Positions 49,140 through 58,953 are shown, counted from the first letter of the stretch. The stretch: 64,000 bases of DNA from Rubrivivax sp. (GCA_022843905.1 JALHMT010000006.1:186001-250000); one strand, 5' to 3'. Made by a program: numbers and translations. The notes: generated from the letters alone by a model not told the origin.

Positions 49140-50549
49140 GTGAGCAGCCGGGGCTTCGGTTGGGCCCAGGTCGCCAGGCTCGGCCTCGTGCAGGCCTGCC
49201 TCGGGTCCGTCATCGTGCTCATCACGTCCACGCTCAACCGCGTGATGGTGGTCGAACTGGCCCTGCCGGCGCTGTTGCCGGGCGTGCTGGTGGCCTTGCA
49301 CTACATGGTGCAGATGGCGCGCCCCCGCATGGGCCATGGCACCGACGTCGGTCGCCGATGCACGCCGTGGATCATCGGCGGCATGGCCGTGCTGTCCTCG
49401 GGGGGGGCGCTGGCCGCGCTGGCCACCGTGTGGATGGGGACGAACGTGCTCGGCGGCACGGTGCTGGCCGTGCTTGCGTTCTCGTTGATCGGCCTGGGCG
49501 TCAGCGCCTGCGGCACGTCCCTGCTGGTGCTGCTGGCCAAGCGGGTCGACGCACCGCGCCGCGCGGGTGCCGCCGCCCTGGTCTGGCTCATGATGATCAT
49601 GGGCTTCGTCATCACCGCCAGCGTGGCCGGCAAGCTGCTCGACCCCTACTCGCCCGAGAGGCTGCTGGCCGTCACCTGCGGTGTCGCGCTGCTGGCCTTC
49701 CTCATCACGCCGCTGGCCTTGTGGGGGCTGGAGCGCCAGGGCGCTGCCGAGGCGGCCACCGAGGAGACGCGGCTGCCGGCCCACGCCTTCCGCATCGCGC
49801 TGCGCGAGGTCTGGGAAGACAACACCGCGCGCCGCTTTGCCATCTTCGTCTTCGTCTCGATGCTGGCCTACAGCGCCCAGGATCTCATCCTGGAACCTTT
49901 CGCCGGCACGGTGCTGGGCTACACGCCGGGCGAGTCGACCAGCCTGTCCGGTCTTCAGCACAGCGGCGTGCTGGTCGGCATGCTGCTGGCCACACTGGCC
50001 GGCCGCGAATGGCGCGGCCGTCGATTCGGCTCGCTTCGTCTGTGGACGGCCTGGGGCTGCGCGGCGTCGGCCCTTGCCATGGCGGGCCTGGTGATGGCCG
50101 GCATCGTCGGCACGGCCTGGCCGTTCAAGCCCACGGTCTGGCTGCTGGGGGTGGCCAACGGGGCCTTCTCCATCGCCGCGATCGGCTCGATGATGCAACT
50201 CGCCGGCCAGGGCAAGAGGGCCAGTGAAGGGGTGCGAATGGGCCTGTGGGGTGCTGCGCAGGCGATCGCCTTCGGTCTCGGCGGCCTCATCGGCACCGGT
50301 GCCAGCGACCTGGCGCGATGGTTCATCGCCAACCCGGGAGTCGCCTACTCCAGCGTCTTCGCGCTCGAAGCGCTGGCCTTCGTCGTCGCCGGCCTGCTGG
50401 CCTGGCGCATCGACACATCCACCGGCGGGGGCGTCGTTGCGCCCGCGTCTACCGCCCGGGGCAACGACCCCGGGCTTCAGCCAACGCGTGCGGGGCCGGC
50501 TTCGGAAGCCGCTCCGCTCGCCTCGGCGCAGCCAGGGGCTTCGACATGA
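49140..50549 (+). CDS. PucC-like BCD family transporter of the bchG-bchP operon
   Basis: A 469-residue 12-span member of the BCD family, the divergent branch found between bchG and bchP in many PGCs (called bch2 or ORF428). ITSTLNRVMVVELALPALLPG is the family opening, and LILEPFAGTVLGYTPG the central motif. The role is unknown but likely pigment or antenna delivery. Starts at GTG 49140; its Ala/Pro-rich tail (last 45 residues) overlaps bchP by ATGA. Confidence 0.9.
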   Translation: MSSRGFGWAQVARLGLVQACLGSVIVLITSTLNRVMVVELALPALLPGVLVALHYMVQMARPRMGHGTDVGRRCTPWIIGGMAVLSSGGALAALATVWMGTNVLGGTVLAVLAFSLIGLGVSACGTSLLVLLAKRVDAPRRAGAAALVWLMMIMGFVITASVAGKLLDPYSPERLLAVTCGVALLAFLITPLALWGLERQGAAEAATEETRLPAHAFRIALREVWEDNTARRFAIFVFVSMLAYSAQDLILEPFAGTVLGYTPGESTSLSGLQHSGVLVGMLLATLAGREWRGRRFGSLRLWTAWGCAASALAMAGLVMAGIVGTAWPFKPTVWLLGVANGAFSIAAIGSMMQLAGQGKRASEGVRMGLWGAAQAIAFGLGGLIGTGASDLARWFIANPGVAYSSVFALEALAFVVAGLLAWRIDTSTGGGVVAPASTARGNDPGLQPTRAGPASEAAPLASAQPGAST

Positions 50550-51769
50550 ACACGCAGGACACCTATGACGTCGTGGTGGTGGGCGGCGGCCCATCGGGTG
50601 CCACTGCAGCGCACGATCTTGCCCTCCAGGGCGTGCGCGTGCTCCTGCTCGATCGTGCCGGTCGCACCAAGCCCTGCGGGGGCGCCATCCCGCCGCGCCT
50701 GATGCGCGACTTCGACATCCCCGAATCGCTGCTCGTCGCGCGCGCCCGCTGCGCTCGAATGATCTCGCCGTCCGACGTCAAGGTCGACATCCCCATCGAA
50801 GGCGGTTACGTCGGCCTCGTCGACCGCGACACCTTCGACGAGTGGTTGCGCCAGCGCGCCACCGATGCCGGCGCCGAGCGCCGCACCGGCACCTTCGAGC
50901 GCATGGAGCGTGATGCCGATGGCGTGCGCCGCGTGCATTTCTCTGCACACGACCCGGGCCACCGCCATCAGGCGCAGCCGCAAAGCGTACGGGCGCGCTG
51001 CATCATTGGCGCCGACGGCGCGCGCTCCGAAGTGGCGCGCCAGTCGGTGGCCGGCTGGGATCGCGGCAAGTTCGTCTTCGCCTACCACGAGATCCTTCGT
51101 TCGCCCGCCGCGACCGAGCAGCCTGCCAGCGCGCCCGTCGACTACGACGGCTCGCGCTGCGACGTGTACTACCGCGGCACGCTGTCGCCCGACTTCTACG
51201 GCTGGGTGTTCCCGCACGGCGACACCATGAGCGTCGGCACGGGCAGTGCGGACAAGGGCTTTTCGCTGCGTGCGGCCGTGGGGCGCCTGCGCGAGGCCAG
51301 CGGACTGTCGCAGATGGAGACGCTGCGCCGCGAAGGCGCGCCGATTCCACTGAAGCCGCTGCCGCGCTGGGACGACGGGCGCGACGTGGTGCTGGCCGGC
51401 GACGCCGCCGGCGTGGTGGCACCGGCCTCGGGTGAAGGCATCTACTACGCCATGCTCGGGGGCCGGCTGGCCGCCGACGCCGCCCGCGAGTTCGTGAAGA
51501 GCGGCAATCCCAAGGCGCTGGCGCTGGCGCGCAGGAACTTCATGAAGGAGCATGGCCGCGTCTTCTGGGTGCTGGGCATGATGCAGCACTTCTGGTACCG
51601 CGACGACAAGCGCCGCGAGCGCTTCGTCAGCATCTGCAAGGACAAGGACGTGCAGCAGCTCACCTTCGACGCCTACATGAACAAGCGTCTGGTGCGCTCC
51701 AAGCCGATGGCGCACGTGCGCATCTTCTTCAAGGACCTGGCCCACCTGTTCGGGTTGGCCCGGGTTTGA
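50546..51769 (+). CDS. bchP: Geranylgeranyl reductase
   Basis: BchP reduces the geranylgeranyl tail of bacteriochlorophyll to phytyl. The 407-residue FAD enzyme has VVVVGGGPSGATAAHDLA at the N-terminus, KPCGGAIPPRLM, and the FAD-binding GDAAGVVAPASGEGIYYAM. It starts by ATGA overlap with the transporter. Its TGA overlaps the TTG of a small membrane ORF. Confidence 0.96.
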   Translation: MNTQDTYDVVVVGGGPSGATAAHDLALQGVRVLLLDRAGRTKPCGGAIPPRLMRDFDIPESLLVARARCARMISPSDVKVDIPIEGGYVGLVDRDTFDEWLRQRATDAGAERRTGTFERMERDADGVRRVHFSAHDPGHRHQAQPQSVRARCIIGADGARSEVARQSVAGWDRGKFVFAYHEILRSPAATEQPASAPVDYDGSRCDVYYRGTLSPDFYGWVFPHGDTMSVGTGSADKGFSLRAAVGRLREASGLSQMETLRREGAPIPLKPLPRWDDGRDVVLAGDAAGVVAPASGEGIYYAMLGGRLAADAAREFVKSGNPKALALARRNFMKEHGRVFWVLGMMQHFWYRDDKRRERFVSICKDKDVQQLTFDAYMNKRLVRSKPMAHVRIFFKDLAHLFGLARV

Positions 51770-52095
51770 ACCCGGCCGCAGTGCCGTTCGCGAGCTTCGG
51801 CACCACGGGACCCTTGGATCTGCTGGGCTGGAATGCCGGCTGGGCGCTGCTGTTTGCCGACGCCCTGCTGTTGCTGCTGCTGCTCGAAGGCGCGGCGCTG
51901 GTCTGGTGGCTTCGGCGCGGGCGCCACGCCGTGGGGCCCGGTGACATCGTCTGGGCGCTGCTGGCCGGCCTCGGGCTCACCGCTGCGCTGCGGCTGGCGG
52001 TGGTGCAGGCGCCGTTGGGCGCCATCGTGATGTGTCTGGCCGGCGCCGGGGCGGCGCACGCGGTCGACCTGTGGCGGCGCCTGTCGCGGCGCTGA
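51766..52095 (+). CDS. Small hydrophobic protein after bchP, unknown
   Basis: Unrecognised 109-residue protein with three hydrophobic stretches (about 22-48, 60-80, 82-100) and a basic end RRLSRR. The TTG start at 51766 overlaps the bchP stop; a GTG at 51781 is the alternative. Coupling to bchP makes it probably the last gene of the PGC operon. It could be a membrane assembly factor, but nothing in the sequence shows a function. Confidence 0.65.
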   Translation: MNPAAVPFASFGTTGPLDLLGWNAGWALLFADALLLLLLLEGAALVWWLRRGRHAVGPGDIVWALLAGLGLTAALRLAVVQAPLGAIVMCLAGAGAAHAVDLWRRLSRR

Positions 52096-52131
52096 ATCGG
52101 TCCGGCGAGGGCGCGGCCGGACGGCTGCTGG

Positions 52132-52656
52132 TCAGTGCAGGCCGCTGAACACCGTGCGGCTGGCTTCCATGACGGTCATGCCGCTGCTGTTGAGCGTGCG
52201 GGCCTGTGCTTCTTCCTGCGTGGCCACGCGCACGTCGCGCACCCTGGCATGCAGCCGCAGCGACATGCCGGCCAGCGGGTGGTTGCCGTCCAGCACCACG
52301 TGCGAAGGGTAGACCTCGGTGACGACATAGATCACGTCCTGCGGCATGTCGGGCGTCTTTGCACCCGGCGGCAGTCCTTCGAAGGCCATGCCGGCCTCGA
52401 GATCCTGGGGAAACAGCTGGCGGTCCTCGAAGCACACGAGTCCTGCCTTGTAGTCACCGAAGGCATGCTCGGGTTCCAGGTGCAGGTGCACCTCGTCGCC
52501 GGCCACGTGCCCGGCCAGCGCTTCCTCGACCTTGGGCAGCAGGTCGTCACCGCCGAAAAAGAACTCGACCGGTTCGGACAGTTCGTCGATGGGACGGTCC
52601 TGGCCGTCGGAAAGTGTCCACGTCAGGCTGACGACGCAGGGAGATTCGATCTGCAT
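52132..52656 (-). CDS. SlyD-like FKBP peptidyl-prolyl isomerase
   Basis: A 174-residue FKBP-type isomerase/chaperone of the SlyD group. It shows VSLTWTLSDGQDRPIDE, GGDDLLPKVEEALAGHVAGDE and HAFGDYKAGLV, the FKBP body with inserted IF domain. It lacks the His/Cys-rich metal-binding tail of E. coli SlyD. It is divergent from the RoxA-like gene by 39 bp and marks the start of non-photosynthetic chromosome. Confidence 0.9.
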   Translation of the reverse strand: MQIESPCVVSLTWTLSDGQDRPIDELSEPVEFFFGGDDLLPKVEEALAGHVAGDEVHLHLEPEHAFGDYKAGLVCFEDRQLFPQDLEAGMAFEGLPPGAKTPDMPQDVIYVVTEVYPSHVVLDGNHPLAGMSLRLHARVRDVRVATQEEAQARTLNSSGMTVMEASRTVFSGLH

Positions 52657-52695
52657 GGCGCAATGATCGCATGGAGGCTGTCGCAGAATCTCCGG

Positions 52696-53841
52696 ATGGA
52701 CATCGACAGCCCGGCCACATTTCTCGCAGGACTGACTCCGGCGCAGTTCATGCGCCGCCACTGGCAGCGCCAACCCCTGCTGGTGCGGCAGGCCTTCCCC
52801 GGCCAGCGGCCGCCGGTCTCGCGGGCACGCCTGTTCGAGCTGGCGGCGTCGTCCGATGTCGAGTCCCGGCTGGTGCAGGGCCAGGGCCGCGATTGGAAGG
52901 TGCGCTGCGGACCCCTGCCGCGCCGTGCGCTGCCGCCGGCAGCGCGTGCGAACTGGACTCTTCTGGTGCAGGGCCTGGATCTGCACGCGACGGCGGCGCA
53001 CGAGATGCTGGCCCCCTTCCGCTTCATTCCCCAAGCGCGCCTTGACGATCTCATGATGTCCTGGGCCAGCGATGGCGGCGGTGTCGGGCCCCACCTCGAT
53101 TCCTACGATGTCTTCCTGATCCAGGTGCAGGGCCGCCGACGCTGGCAGATCGGCCGCCCGGCCGACGATGCCTTCGTCGAAGGACTGCCGCTGAAGATCC
53201 TGCAGCACTTCGAGCCGGAGCAGGAATGGGTGCTCGAGCCGGGCGACATGCTCTACCTGCCGCCGCGCTGGGCCCACGACGGGGTTGCACTGGGCGAGTG
53301 CATGACCTGTTCGGTGGGGTTTCGCGCCCCGGCACGTGGCGCGCTGGCGCGCGAACTGCTGCAGCGACTGGCCGACGACGGCGACGACGACGGGGCCGTC
53401 GACCCTCTCTACCGCGATGCGGGCGAGCCCGCCACCGGTGCGTCCGGCGAGATACCGCAGCGCCTGCAGGCCTTCGCCAGGCAGTCCGTCGAGCGGTTGC
53501 TGAGCCGGCCCGACGCCCTCTCGCGAGCTCTGGGCGAGGTGCTGACCGAGCCCAAGCCCCGCGTCTGGTTTGCCGCGCATGACGGGGCTGCGGCAGACCC
53601 GGGCCCGCGGGCGGCCGGGGTTGCGCTCGCGCCGGGCTCCCGCATGCTGTACGACGATCGCCATGTGTTCCTCAACGGCGAGTCCTATCGCGCCGGCGGC
53701 CGAGACGCGCGGCTGATGCGAAGTCTGGCCGATCGTGGCAGCCTGAGTGCTGCCGAACGCAGGAGACTGAGCGCAGCAGCGCAGGAGCTGCTGTGCACGT
53801 GGCTGGAAGACGGTTGGTTGCTGCAGGAGGATGACGCATGA
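52696..53841 (+). CDS. Cupin-type ribosomal protein hydroxylase (RoxA/YcfD family)
   Basis: A 381-residue JmjC/cupin 2-oxoglutarate oxygenase resembling RoxA, which hydroxylates an Arg of ribosomal protein L16. The iron site is HLDSYDVFLIQVQG (His-x-Asp) with the distal His in LPPRWAHDG; the C-terminal winged-helix half is also present. The start ATG 52696 follows no strong site. It overlaps the next gene by 4 bp. Confidence 0.88.
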   Translation: MDIDSPATFLAGLTPAQFMRRHWQRQPLLVRQAFPGQRPPVSRARLFELAASSDVESRLVQGQGRDWKVRCGPLPRRALPPAARANWTLLVQGLDLHATAAHEMLAPFRFIPQARLDDLMMSWASDGGGVGPHLDSYDVFLIQVQGRRRWQIGRPADDAFVEGLPLKILQHFEPEQEWVLEPGDMLYLPPRWAHDGVALGECMTCSVGFRAPARGALARELLQRLADDGDDDGAVDPLYRDAGEPATGASGEIPQRLQAFARQSVERLLSRPDALSRALGEVLTEPKPRVWFAAHDGAAADPGPRAAGVALAPGSRMLYDDRHVFLNGESYRAGGRDARLMRSLADRGSLSAAERRRLSAAAQELLCTWLEDGWLLQEDDA

Positions 53842-54362
53842 ACGACCGGGTTGACGAAAAGGGCGAAGACATCCCGCCGGAGGGGCCGCCCCTCATCACC
53901 TCGCGACAGGAGTTCGCCCAGGCGATACGGTGGTCCCTGCGTGCCTCGGCCAAGGCGGGTGCACGCCGCATCCTCTGGGTCGATCCCGACTTCGCCGACT
54001 GGCCCCTGGGTGACCCTGAACTGCTGCAATCCCTGACGGCCTGGTTGCGCCAACCGATGCGGCAGCTGGTCATGCTGGCCCAGAACTACGATGCCGTGCC
54101 GAGGCGGCATGCCCGGTTCGTCGAATGGCGCAGAAGCTGGTCGCATGCCGTCGACCCGCGCACGCCGGAAGAAGTGCCGGCCTCGATGCACCCGAGCTGG
54201 GCGCTCGACGACACGTCCGTGTGCGTCGAGCTGATCGACAGGGTGCGCTGGCGCGGTCGTTGCACCCTCGATGTGCGTCAATCCAGGCTGATGCACGAAC
54301 AGATCGACGCCATCCTGCAACGCTCCAGCCCCGCTTTTCCAGTAAGCCAGTTGGGCATCTAG
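53838..54362 (+). CDS. Conserved hypothetical protein downstream of the RoxA-like gene
   Basis: A 174-residue soluble protein that I cannot name. It carries ILWVDPDFADWPLGDPELLQSL and PRRHARFVEWRRSWSHA, patterns common to a Burkholderiales family always next to the cupin hydroxylase. ATGA overlap shows co-translation. No catalytic motif or signal peptide is evident. Confidence 0.8.
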   Translation: MNDRVDEKGEDIPPEGPPLITSRQEFAQAIRWSLRASAKAGARRILWVDPDFADWPLGDPELLQSLTAWLRQPMRQLVMLAQNYDAVPRRHARFVEWRRSWSHAVDPRTPEEVPASMHPSWALDDTSVCVELIDRVRWRGRCTLDVRQSRLMHEQIDAILQRSSPAFPVSQLGI

Positions 54363-54564
54363 GGATTAGCCCTAGTTCGGGCTATACTCATGGGCTAGGC
54401 TCGGCGACGAAGTGTTACGAAGTTTCGGCATCCTCCAAGGGTCGAAACCCCGGGGATGTCGCGCCGTGTCTTCTGGATGGGTCTCTGAGAGTTCTCGAAG
54501 AGCGCCCTCATCAGCTTGAAGTCTTGCCCGAAGTCGATCGACCCATTATTCCGAGGACCTACAA
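54363..54564 (+). promoter_or_regulatory. 202-bp leader region of the Ala-rich lipoprotein
   Basis: AGCCC-tagttc-GGGCT (54368-54383) could end the upstream operon. TATACT (54383-54388) is a good -10 with no clear -35. A 5' leader of about 170 nt would follow; I see no known riboswitch in it. Confidence 0.35.
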
Positions 54565-54819
54565 ATGAACAAGTCTCTCCTGTTGGCTGTGCTGGTTTCT
54601 TCCGTCGCCCTGGCCGCTTGCGGCAAGAAGGAAGAAGCGCCTGCTCCGGCACCGGCTCCTGCCGCTGCCCCCGCTCCTGCTCCCGCTCCCGATCCGGCTC
54701 CCGTGGCTGCCGCCGCTTCGGCTGTCGACGCTGCCGCTTCGGCCGTCGGTGCTGCCGCCTCGGCCGCCGGTGCCGCAGTCGACGCCGCCAAGGCTGCCGC
54801 TACGGCCGCTTCGAAGTAA
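54565..54819 (+). CDS. Small Ala/Pro-rich lipoprotein
   Basis: An 84-residue lipoprotein: signal peptide with lipobox LAAC (Cys20), a short charged start GKKEEA, a proline-alanine stretch (27-46), then a helical Ala-rich part with repeated AASAV/AASAA units and a final AAKAAATAASK. The composition resembles Lpp-like or entericidin-type envelope spacers, but no specific family is claimed. Followed directly by a strong terminator, so it is monocistronic. Confidence 0.88.
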   Translation: MNKSLLLAVLVSSVALAACGKKEEAPAPAPAPAAAPAPAPAPDPAPVAAAASAVDAAASAVGAAASAAGAAVDAAKAAATAASK

Positions 54820-54846
54820 GTCTTCCGCAGGCCTTCGGGCCTTCGA

Positions 54847-54880
54847 AACGAAAAAGCCGCCCTCGGGCGGCTTTTTCGTT
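54847..54880. terminator. Bidirectional Rho-independent terminator
   Basis: AACGAAAAAGCCGCC-CTCG-GGCGGCTTTTTCGTT: a 15-bp arm including A5/T5 tracts on both sides. It serves the lipoprotein (plus) and bamC (minus), which converge here. Confidence 0.95.
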
Positions 54881-54892
54881 GCGCGGCGACGC

Positions 54893-56026
54893 TCACTTCA
54901 GATCGTTCACCAACTGCGCAACGATGCGCTTGGTGTTGTCGCTGGTTTCGGCGACACCCGCGGAGTTCAGCACCGTGACCACCGTCTTGTCGCCGGCGGC
55001 CTTGACCGCGATGCGGTACCGCAGCGCTGGCGCCGGGCCGCTGGCGCCGAACAGGCGCGAGAAGAAGCTCGGCTCGCCCTTTTCGATGTCCTTCGGGTCG
55101 ACGTAGCGCACGAAGTAGATGCCCGCAGCCCGGTCCCGGTCTTCGACCGAAAAGCCGCTGCGGTCCAGCGCCAGGCCGACACGTCGCCAGGCGCGGTCGA
55201 AGCCTTCGTCCATTTCCAGCGCGGCATTGCCGCCGGAGCCCAGGATGCGCGCCCGTGGCGTGGCTTCCGGTGCACTGGCCACCGCGCTGCGAGCGACTTC
55301 CTCCTTCGTGCCCAGGCGCACCATCAGGCGGCTGAGCAGTTCGGCCTCCAGGCTGGGATCGGTTTCGCGAAAGCGCCAGACCGTGCTGTCCTTGGCCTCG
55401 TTGGCCCAGACCTCTTCCATCCCGCGGTGGCTGATGTAGATCTCGCTGCCGCCGGGGACGCGCTCGATGCGCGTGCGGAAACGGTCGCGTTCGCCCGAAG
55501 AGTAGAAGGAATCCAGCGCGCGGCCGATCACCGCACGGATCGGGTCCATGGGGATCTTGGCGCGGTTCTCGGCCCAGTCGGTCTCCATCACGCCGGCTTC
55601 GGCGCTTTCCCTGTCGATGGCGAAACCGCGCTCCAGCCAGAACGCGCGCACCTGCGGCCAGAGCTGCTCGGGCGTCATGTCGACGACCAGCCAGCGCTGG
55701 TTGCCCAGGCGTTCGACGCGGATCGGCCCCACGGCTGCCGGCGCCACGGCCTGGCCCGTGGCCACTGCGGCGGCCGGAGCGCCCGTGCTGGCGGCCGCAC
55801 TGACCACGCCGCCCGGCAACTGGTAGCGGCTGTCGCGAGCCAGCTGGGTCAGGTCGGGCGGCACTTCCAGGCCCTTGGTCTGTGTCTTGGCGCTGCTGCG
55901 GTAATCGATCTTCTCGCCGCCCAGCAGGGTCTGGACGCTGGAACAGCCGCCCAGGGTCAGCAGGGCAGCCAGCGCAGTGGCAAGCCTCAGGGGCCGGCGG
56001 TGTTGCACGAAGGGGGAACGGTTCAC
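54893..56026 (-). CDS. bamC: Outer membrane assembly lipoprotein BamC
   Basis: A 377-residue BamC (NlpB) homologue of the beta-barrel assembly complex. Lipobox LTLGGC gives Cys28; the conserved unstructured opening VQTLLGGEKIDYRSSAKTQT follows, then two helix-grip domains, the second ending TKRIVAQLVNDLK. GTG 56026 is used, preceded by GGAG. dapA lies 71 bp upstream on the same strand, the usual dapA-bamC order. Confidence 0.92.
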   Translation of the reverse strand: MNRSPFVQHRRPLRLATALAALLTLGGCSSVQTLLGGEKIDYRSSAKTQTKGLEVPPDLTQLARDSRYQLPGGVVSAAASTGAPAAAVATGQAVAPAAVGPIRVERLGNQRWLVVDMTPEQLWPQVRAFWLERGFAIDRESAEAGVMETDWAENRAKIPMDPIRAVIGRALDSFYSSGERDRFRTRIERVPGGSEIYISHRGMEEVWANEAKDSTVWRFRETDPSLEAELLSRLMVRLGTKEEVARSAVASAPEATPRARILGSGGNAALEMDEGFDRAWRRVGLALDRSGFSVEDRDRAAGIYFVRYVDPKDIEKGEPSFFSRLFGASGPAPALRYRIAVKAAGDKTVVTVLNSAGVAETSDNTKRIVAQLVNDLK

Positions 56027-56097
56027 GGGCGGTATCTCCAGCGCGGCGCTCGAACGTCGAGTGCAGGCAGGTTCGAGAGGTGGAAGGGCCAGAAGGT

Positions 56098-56982
56098 TCA
56101 GCGCTGGAGGCCGCTGTCGCGCAGTGCCTGCCCGACGAGCGTTTCGCCGGCGGCGCTCAGCGGCACGATGGGCAGGCGCGTGGCGGCCCCGCACAGCCCC
56201 AGGCGTGCCATCGCCCACTTGGTGGGCGCGGGGCTGGGCTCGCAGAAGAGCTGACGGTGCACCGGCAGCAGTTGCAGGTGCAGGGCAGCGGCGCGCTTGA
56301 CGTTGCCCTCGATGGCCGCCATGCACATCTCGTGCATCAGGCGCGGCGCGATGTTGGCAGTGACGCTCACGTTGCCCTGGCCGCCCAGCAGCATCAGGGC
56401 CACGGCCGTGCCGTCATCGCCCGAATAGATGGAAAAGCCTCTGGGCGCGTGCTTGATGAGCCAGGCCGCACGTTCGATGTTGCCGGTGGCTTCCTTGATG
56501 CCCACGATGCCGGGGATCTGCGCCAGGCGGATCACGGTGTCGTGCTGCATGTCGGCCACGGTGCGGCTGGGCACGTTGTACAGCACCATCGGGATGTCGA
56601 CCGACTCGGCAACGGCGCGGAAGTGCTGGTAGATGCCTTCCTGCGAGGGCCGGTTGTAGTAGGGCACGACCTGCAGCACGCAGCTGGCTCCCACGCTCTT
56701 GGCGAACCGCGTCAGCTCGATGGCTTCGCTGGTCGCGTTGCCGCCGGTGCCGGCCATGATGGGCAGGCGCCCCGCGGCATGTTCGACCGCGACGCGCACG
56801 ATCTCGCAATGTTCTTCCACCGACACGGTGGGCGATTCGCCGGTGGTGCCCACCACGCAGACGCAGTCGGTGCCTTCGGCGATGTGCCAGTCGATGAGGC
56901 GGCGCAGCGCCGGGTAGTCGATGCTGCCGTCTTCCTGCATCGGCGTGACCAGGGCCACGATGCTGCCAACGATGGGGTTCAT
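56098..56982 (-). CDS. dapA: 4-hydroxy-tetrahydrodipicolinate synthase
   Basis: DapA condenses pyruvate with aspartate semialdehyde in lysine and meso-diaminopimelate synthesis. The 294-residue TIM barrel has [11 protein letters not shown], the catalytic Tyr in [11 protein letters not shown], and the Schiff-base Lys in VGIKEATGN. It is upstream of bamC and downstream of a small methyltransferase gene. Confidence 0.97.
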   Translation of the reverse strand: MNPIVGSIVALVTPMQEDGSIDYPALRRLIDWHIAEGTDCVCVVGTTGESPTVSVEEHCEIVRVAVEHAAGRLPIMAGTGGNATSEAIELTRFAKSVGASCVLQVVPYYNRPSQEGIYQHFRAVAESVDIPMVLYNVPSRTVADMQHDTVIRLAQIPGIVGIKEATGNIERAAWLIKHAPRGFSIYSGDDGTAVALMLLGGQGNVSVTANIAPRLMHEMCMAAIEGNVKRAAALHLQLLPVHRQLFCEPSPAPTKWAMARLGLCGAATRLPIVPLSAAGETLVGQALRDSGLQR

Positions 56983-57012
56983 GCGGTTCGCTTCCTTCGG
57001 AATCGGCCGATT

Positions 57013-57588
57013 TTAGCCGCCGGACCCGGGTGAAGCTCCGTAGGAAGGTCCGATCCGGTGGCGCGGGTGTTCCGGCCCGCCTTCGCACGGTGCCAGGGCG
57101 GCCACGCGCTGCACGTAGCGCGGCGGTTCGTCCTCGTAGCCGTCTTCGTAGGCCACGATGCGCCAGCCAGCGCATTCGCGCAGCAGTTCGCCGTGCTGCA
57201 GCAGGAAGTCGGGGCGCGAAGGCCTGCCGATGATCTGGTGCCCGTCGGCGAAGGTCTCGTGGATCAGCACTCCGCCTGGAGCGACCGTGGCGCGCAACAC
57301 CGGCCACAGCGGTCGCCACAGGTAGTTGGTGATCACGACGGCATCGAAGCTGCGGCCGGCCAGCGGCCAGGGCCCGCCCTCGATGTCGGCCACGATCACC
57401 TCGGCGATCCCGGTCAACGGCTGAACGGCGGCGGTGTCGCGGTCCAGCCCGGTGACAGCGAAGCCGCGCGACGCCAGCCAGCGCACGTGGCGCCCACTGC
57501 CGCAGGCCAGATCGAGCACGCGGCCGCCCGGCGGGATCAGGGCCGACCATCGAGTGACCCAGGCCGAGGGCGGTGAATTGCCGTGCAT
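57013..57588 (-). CDS. Class I SAM-dependent methyltransferase
   Basis: A 191-residue Rossmann methyltransferase with motif I VLDLACGSGRHVRWLASRG and acidic loop VTGLDRD. The short length and YLWRPLWPVL segment resemble TehB-like proteins; the substrate is unknown. It lies 30 bp before dapA and is probably co-transcribed. Confidence 0.85.
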   Translation of the reverse strand: MHGNSPPSAWVTRWSALIPPGGRVLDLACGSGRHVRWLASRGFAVTGLDRDTAAVQPLTGIAEVIVADIEGGPWPLAGRSFDAVVITNYLWRPLWPVLRATVAPGGVLIHETFADGHQIIGRPSRPDFLLQHGELLRECAGWRIVAYEDGYEDEPPRYVQRVAALAPCEGGPEHPRHRIGPSYGASPGSGG

Positions 57589-57610
57589 GAAGTTCGGGCC
57601 CTCTTGTCGA

Positions 57611-57739
57611 TCAGAAGCAGGCCCACACCCTGTTGGCCAGATCGACCACGGTATGCGGGTTCAGGTAGGCAGAGAACACGACCGCCAGCAGCGCTGCCGC
57701 GCCGGCCCACGACACCCACCTGACGAGGTTCGGTTTCAT
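57611..57739 (-). CDS. 42-residue single-span membrane protein
   Basis: Starts by ATGA overlap with the MFS gene. The product has one span (WVSWAGAAALLAVVFSAYL) and ends VVDLANRVWACF. Overlap, start codon and sensible composition support a real small gene; no function is known to me. Confidence 0.7.
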   Translation of the reverse strand: MKPNLVRWVSWAGAAALLAVVFSAYLNPHTVVDLANRVWACF

Positions 57740-58953
57740 GCCGGCTGGGGGGCAGCGCGTGCGATGGGGCCTTCGCGCACCGGCAGGTTGACCAACGTGG
57801 CCATCACGCTCAGCGCCACGGCCAGCCACCAGACGACGGTGTAGCTGCCGGTCATGTCGTAGAGCTTGCCGCCCAGCCAGACCCCCAGGAAGGAGCCGAC
57901 CTGGTGGCTCAGGAAGACGAAGCCCCCCAGCATGGACATGTACTGCACACCGAAGATCTGCGCCACGATGGCGTTGGTGGGCGGCACCGTGGACAGCCAC
58001 AGCACGCCCATCGTCGCTGCGAAGAGGTACACCGACCACGGCGTCAGCGGTGCCAGCACGAAGAGGGTGATGACGATGCCGCGTCCCAGGTAGATGGCCG
58101 CCAGGATGTGGCGCTTGGCCAGACGTTGCCCGAGCGCACCCGCAGCGTAGGTGCCGATGACGTTGAACAGGCCGATCAGTGCCAGCGCCGTGGTCGCGAC
58201 CTCGGGCGACAGGCCGTGATCCTTCAGGTAGCTGGGCATGTGGATGCCGATGAAGACGACCTGGAAACCGCAGACGAAGTAGCCGGCCATCAGCAGCCTG
58301 AAGCTCGGGTAGGCAAAGGCCTCGCGCAGCGCCGCGCCGATGCTCTGCTGCGGGCCGCTGGCTGCGGCACGCGCCGGTTCCTTCAGGCCCAGGGCCAGCG
58401 GGATCATGGCCAGCGCCAGGCAGCCCAGCACGAACAGCGCGTTCTGCCAGCCCCAGGTGCCGATCAGCCAGTTTTCCACCGGCACCATCAGGAACTGGCC
58501 GAAGGAGCCGGCCGCGGCCGTGACCCCCATCGCCCACGACCGTCTGGCCGGATCGACGTTGCGCGCGATGACGCCGTAGACCACGGCGTAGGTGGTGCCG
58601 GCCTGCGCCATGCCGATCAGCACGCCGGCGCCGCCGGTGAAGGCCGCGCCCGACGTCGCCAGCGCCATCGTCACCAGGCCGCCGGCGTAGAGCAGGGTGC
58701 CGATGATCAGCACCCTGAAGGCGCCGAAGCGGTCGGCCACCATGCCGGCCACCGGCCCGGCCAGGCCCCAGGCGATGTTCTGCACCGCCATCGCGAAGGC
58801 GAAGGTCTCGCGCGTCCAGCCGCGCTCCATGGTGATGGGTTGCAGCCAGAGACCGAAACCATGCCGGATGCCCATCGACAAGGTGACGATGGCGGCGCCG
58901 CACACCAGCACCTGAAGCATCGACAGCCGGACGGGGGTCGAAGCGGGATTCAT
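57736..58953 (-). CDS. MFS transporter
   Basis: A 405-residue, 12-span major facilitator. The early stretch [23 protein letters not shown] is typical of the monocarboxylate/oxalate-formate antiporter-like branch. Substrate unknown. It is divergent from dadA by 77 bp, so a link to amino-acid or keto-acid transport is possible but unproven. Confidence 0.85.
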   Translation of the reverse strand: MNPASTPVRLSMLQVLVCGAAIVTLSMGIRHGFGLWLQPITMERGWTRETFAFAMAVQNIAWGLAGPVAGMVADRFGAFRVLIIGTLLYAGGLVTMALATSGAAFTGGAGVLIGMAQAGTTYAVVYGVIARNVDPARRSWAMGVTAAAGSFGQFLMVPVENWLIGTWGWQNALFVLGCLALAMIPLALGLKEPARAAASGPQQSIGAALREAFAYPSFRLLMAGYFVCGFQVVFIGIHMPSYLKDHGLSPEVATTALALIGLFNVIGTYAAGALGQRLAKRHILAAIYLGRGIVITLFVLAPLTPWSVYLFAATMGVLWLSTVPPTNAIVAQIFGVQYMSMLGGFVFLSHQVGSFLGVWLGGKLYDMTGSYTVVWWLAVALSVMATLVNLPVREGPIARAAPQPA

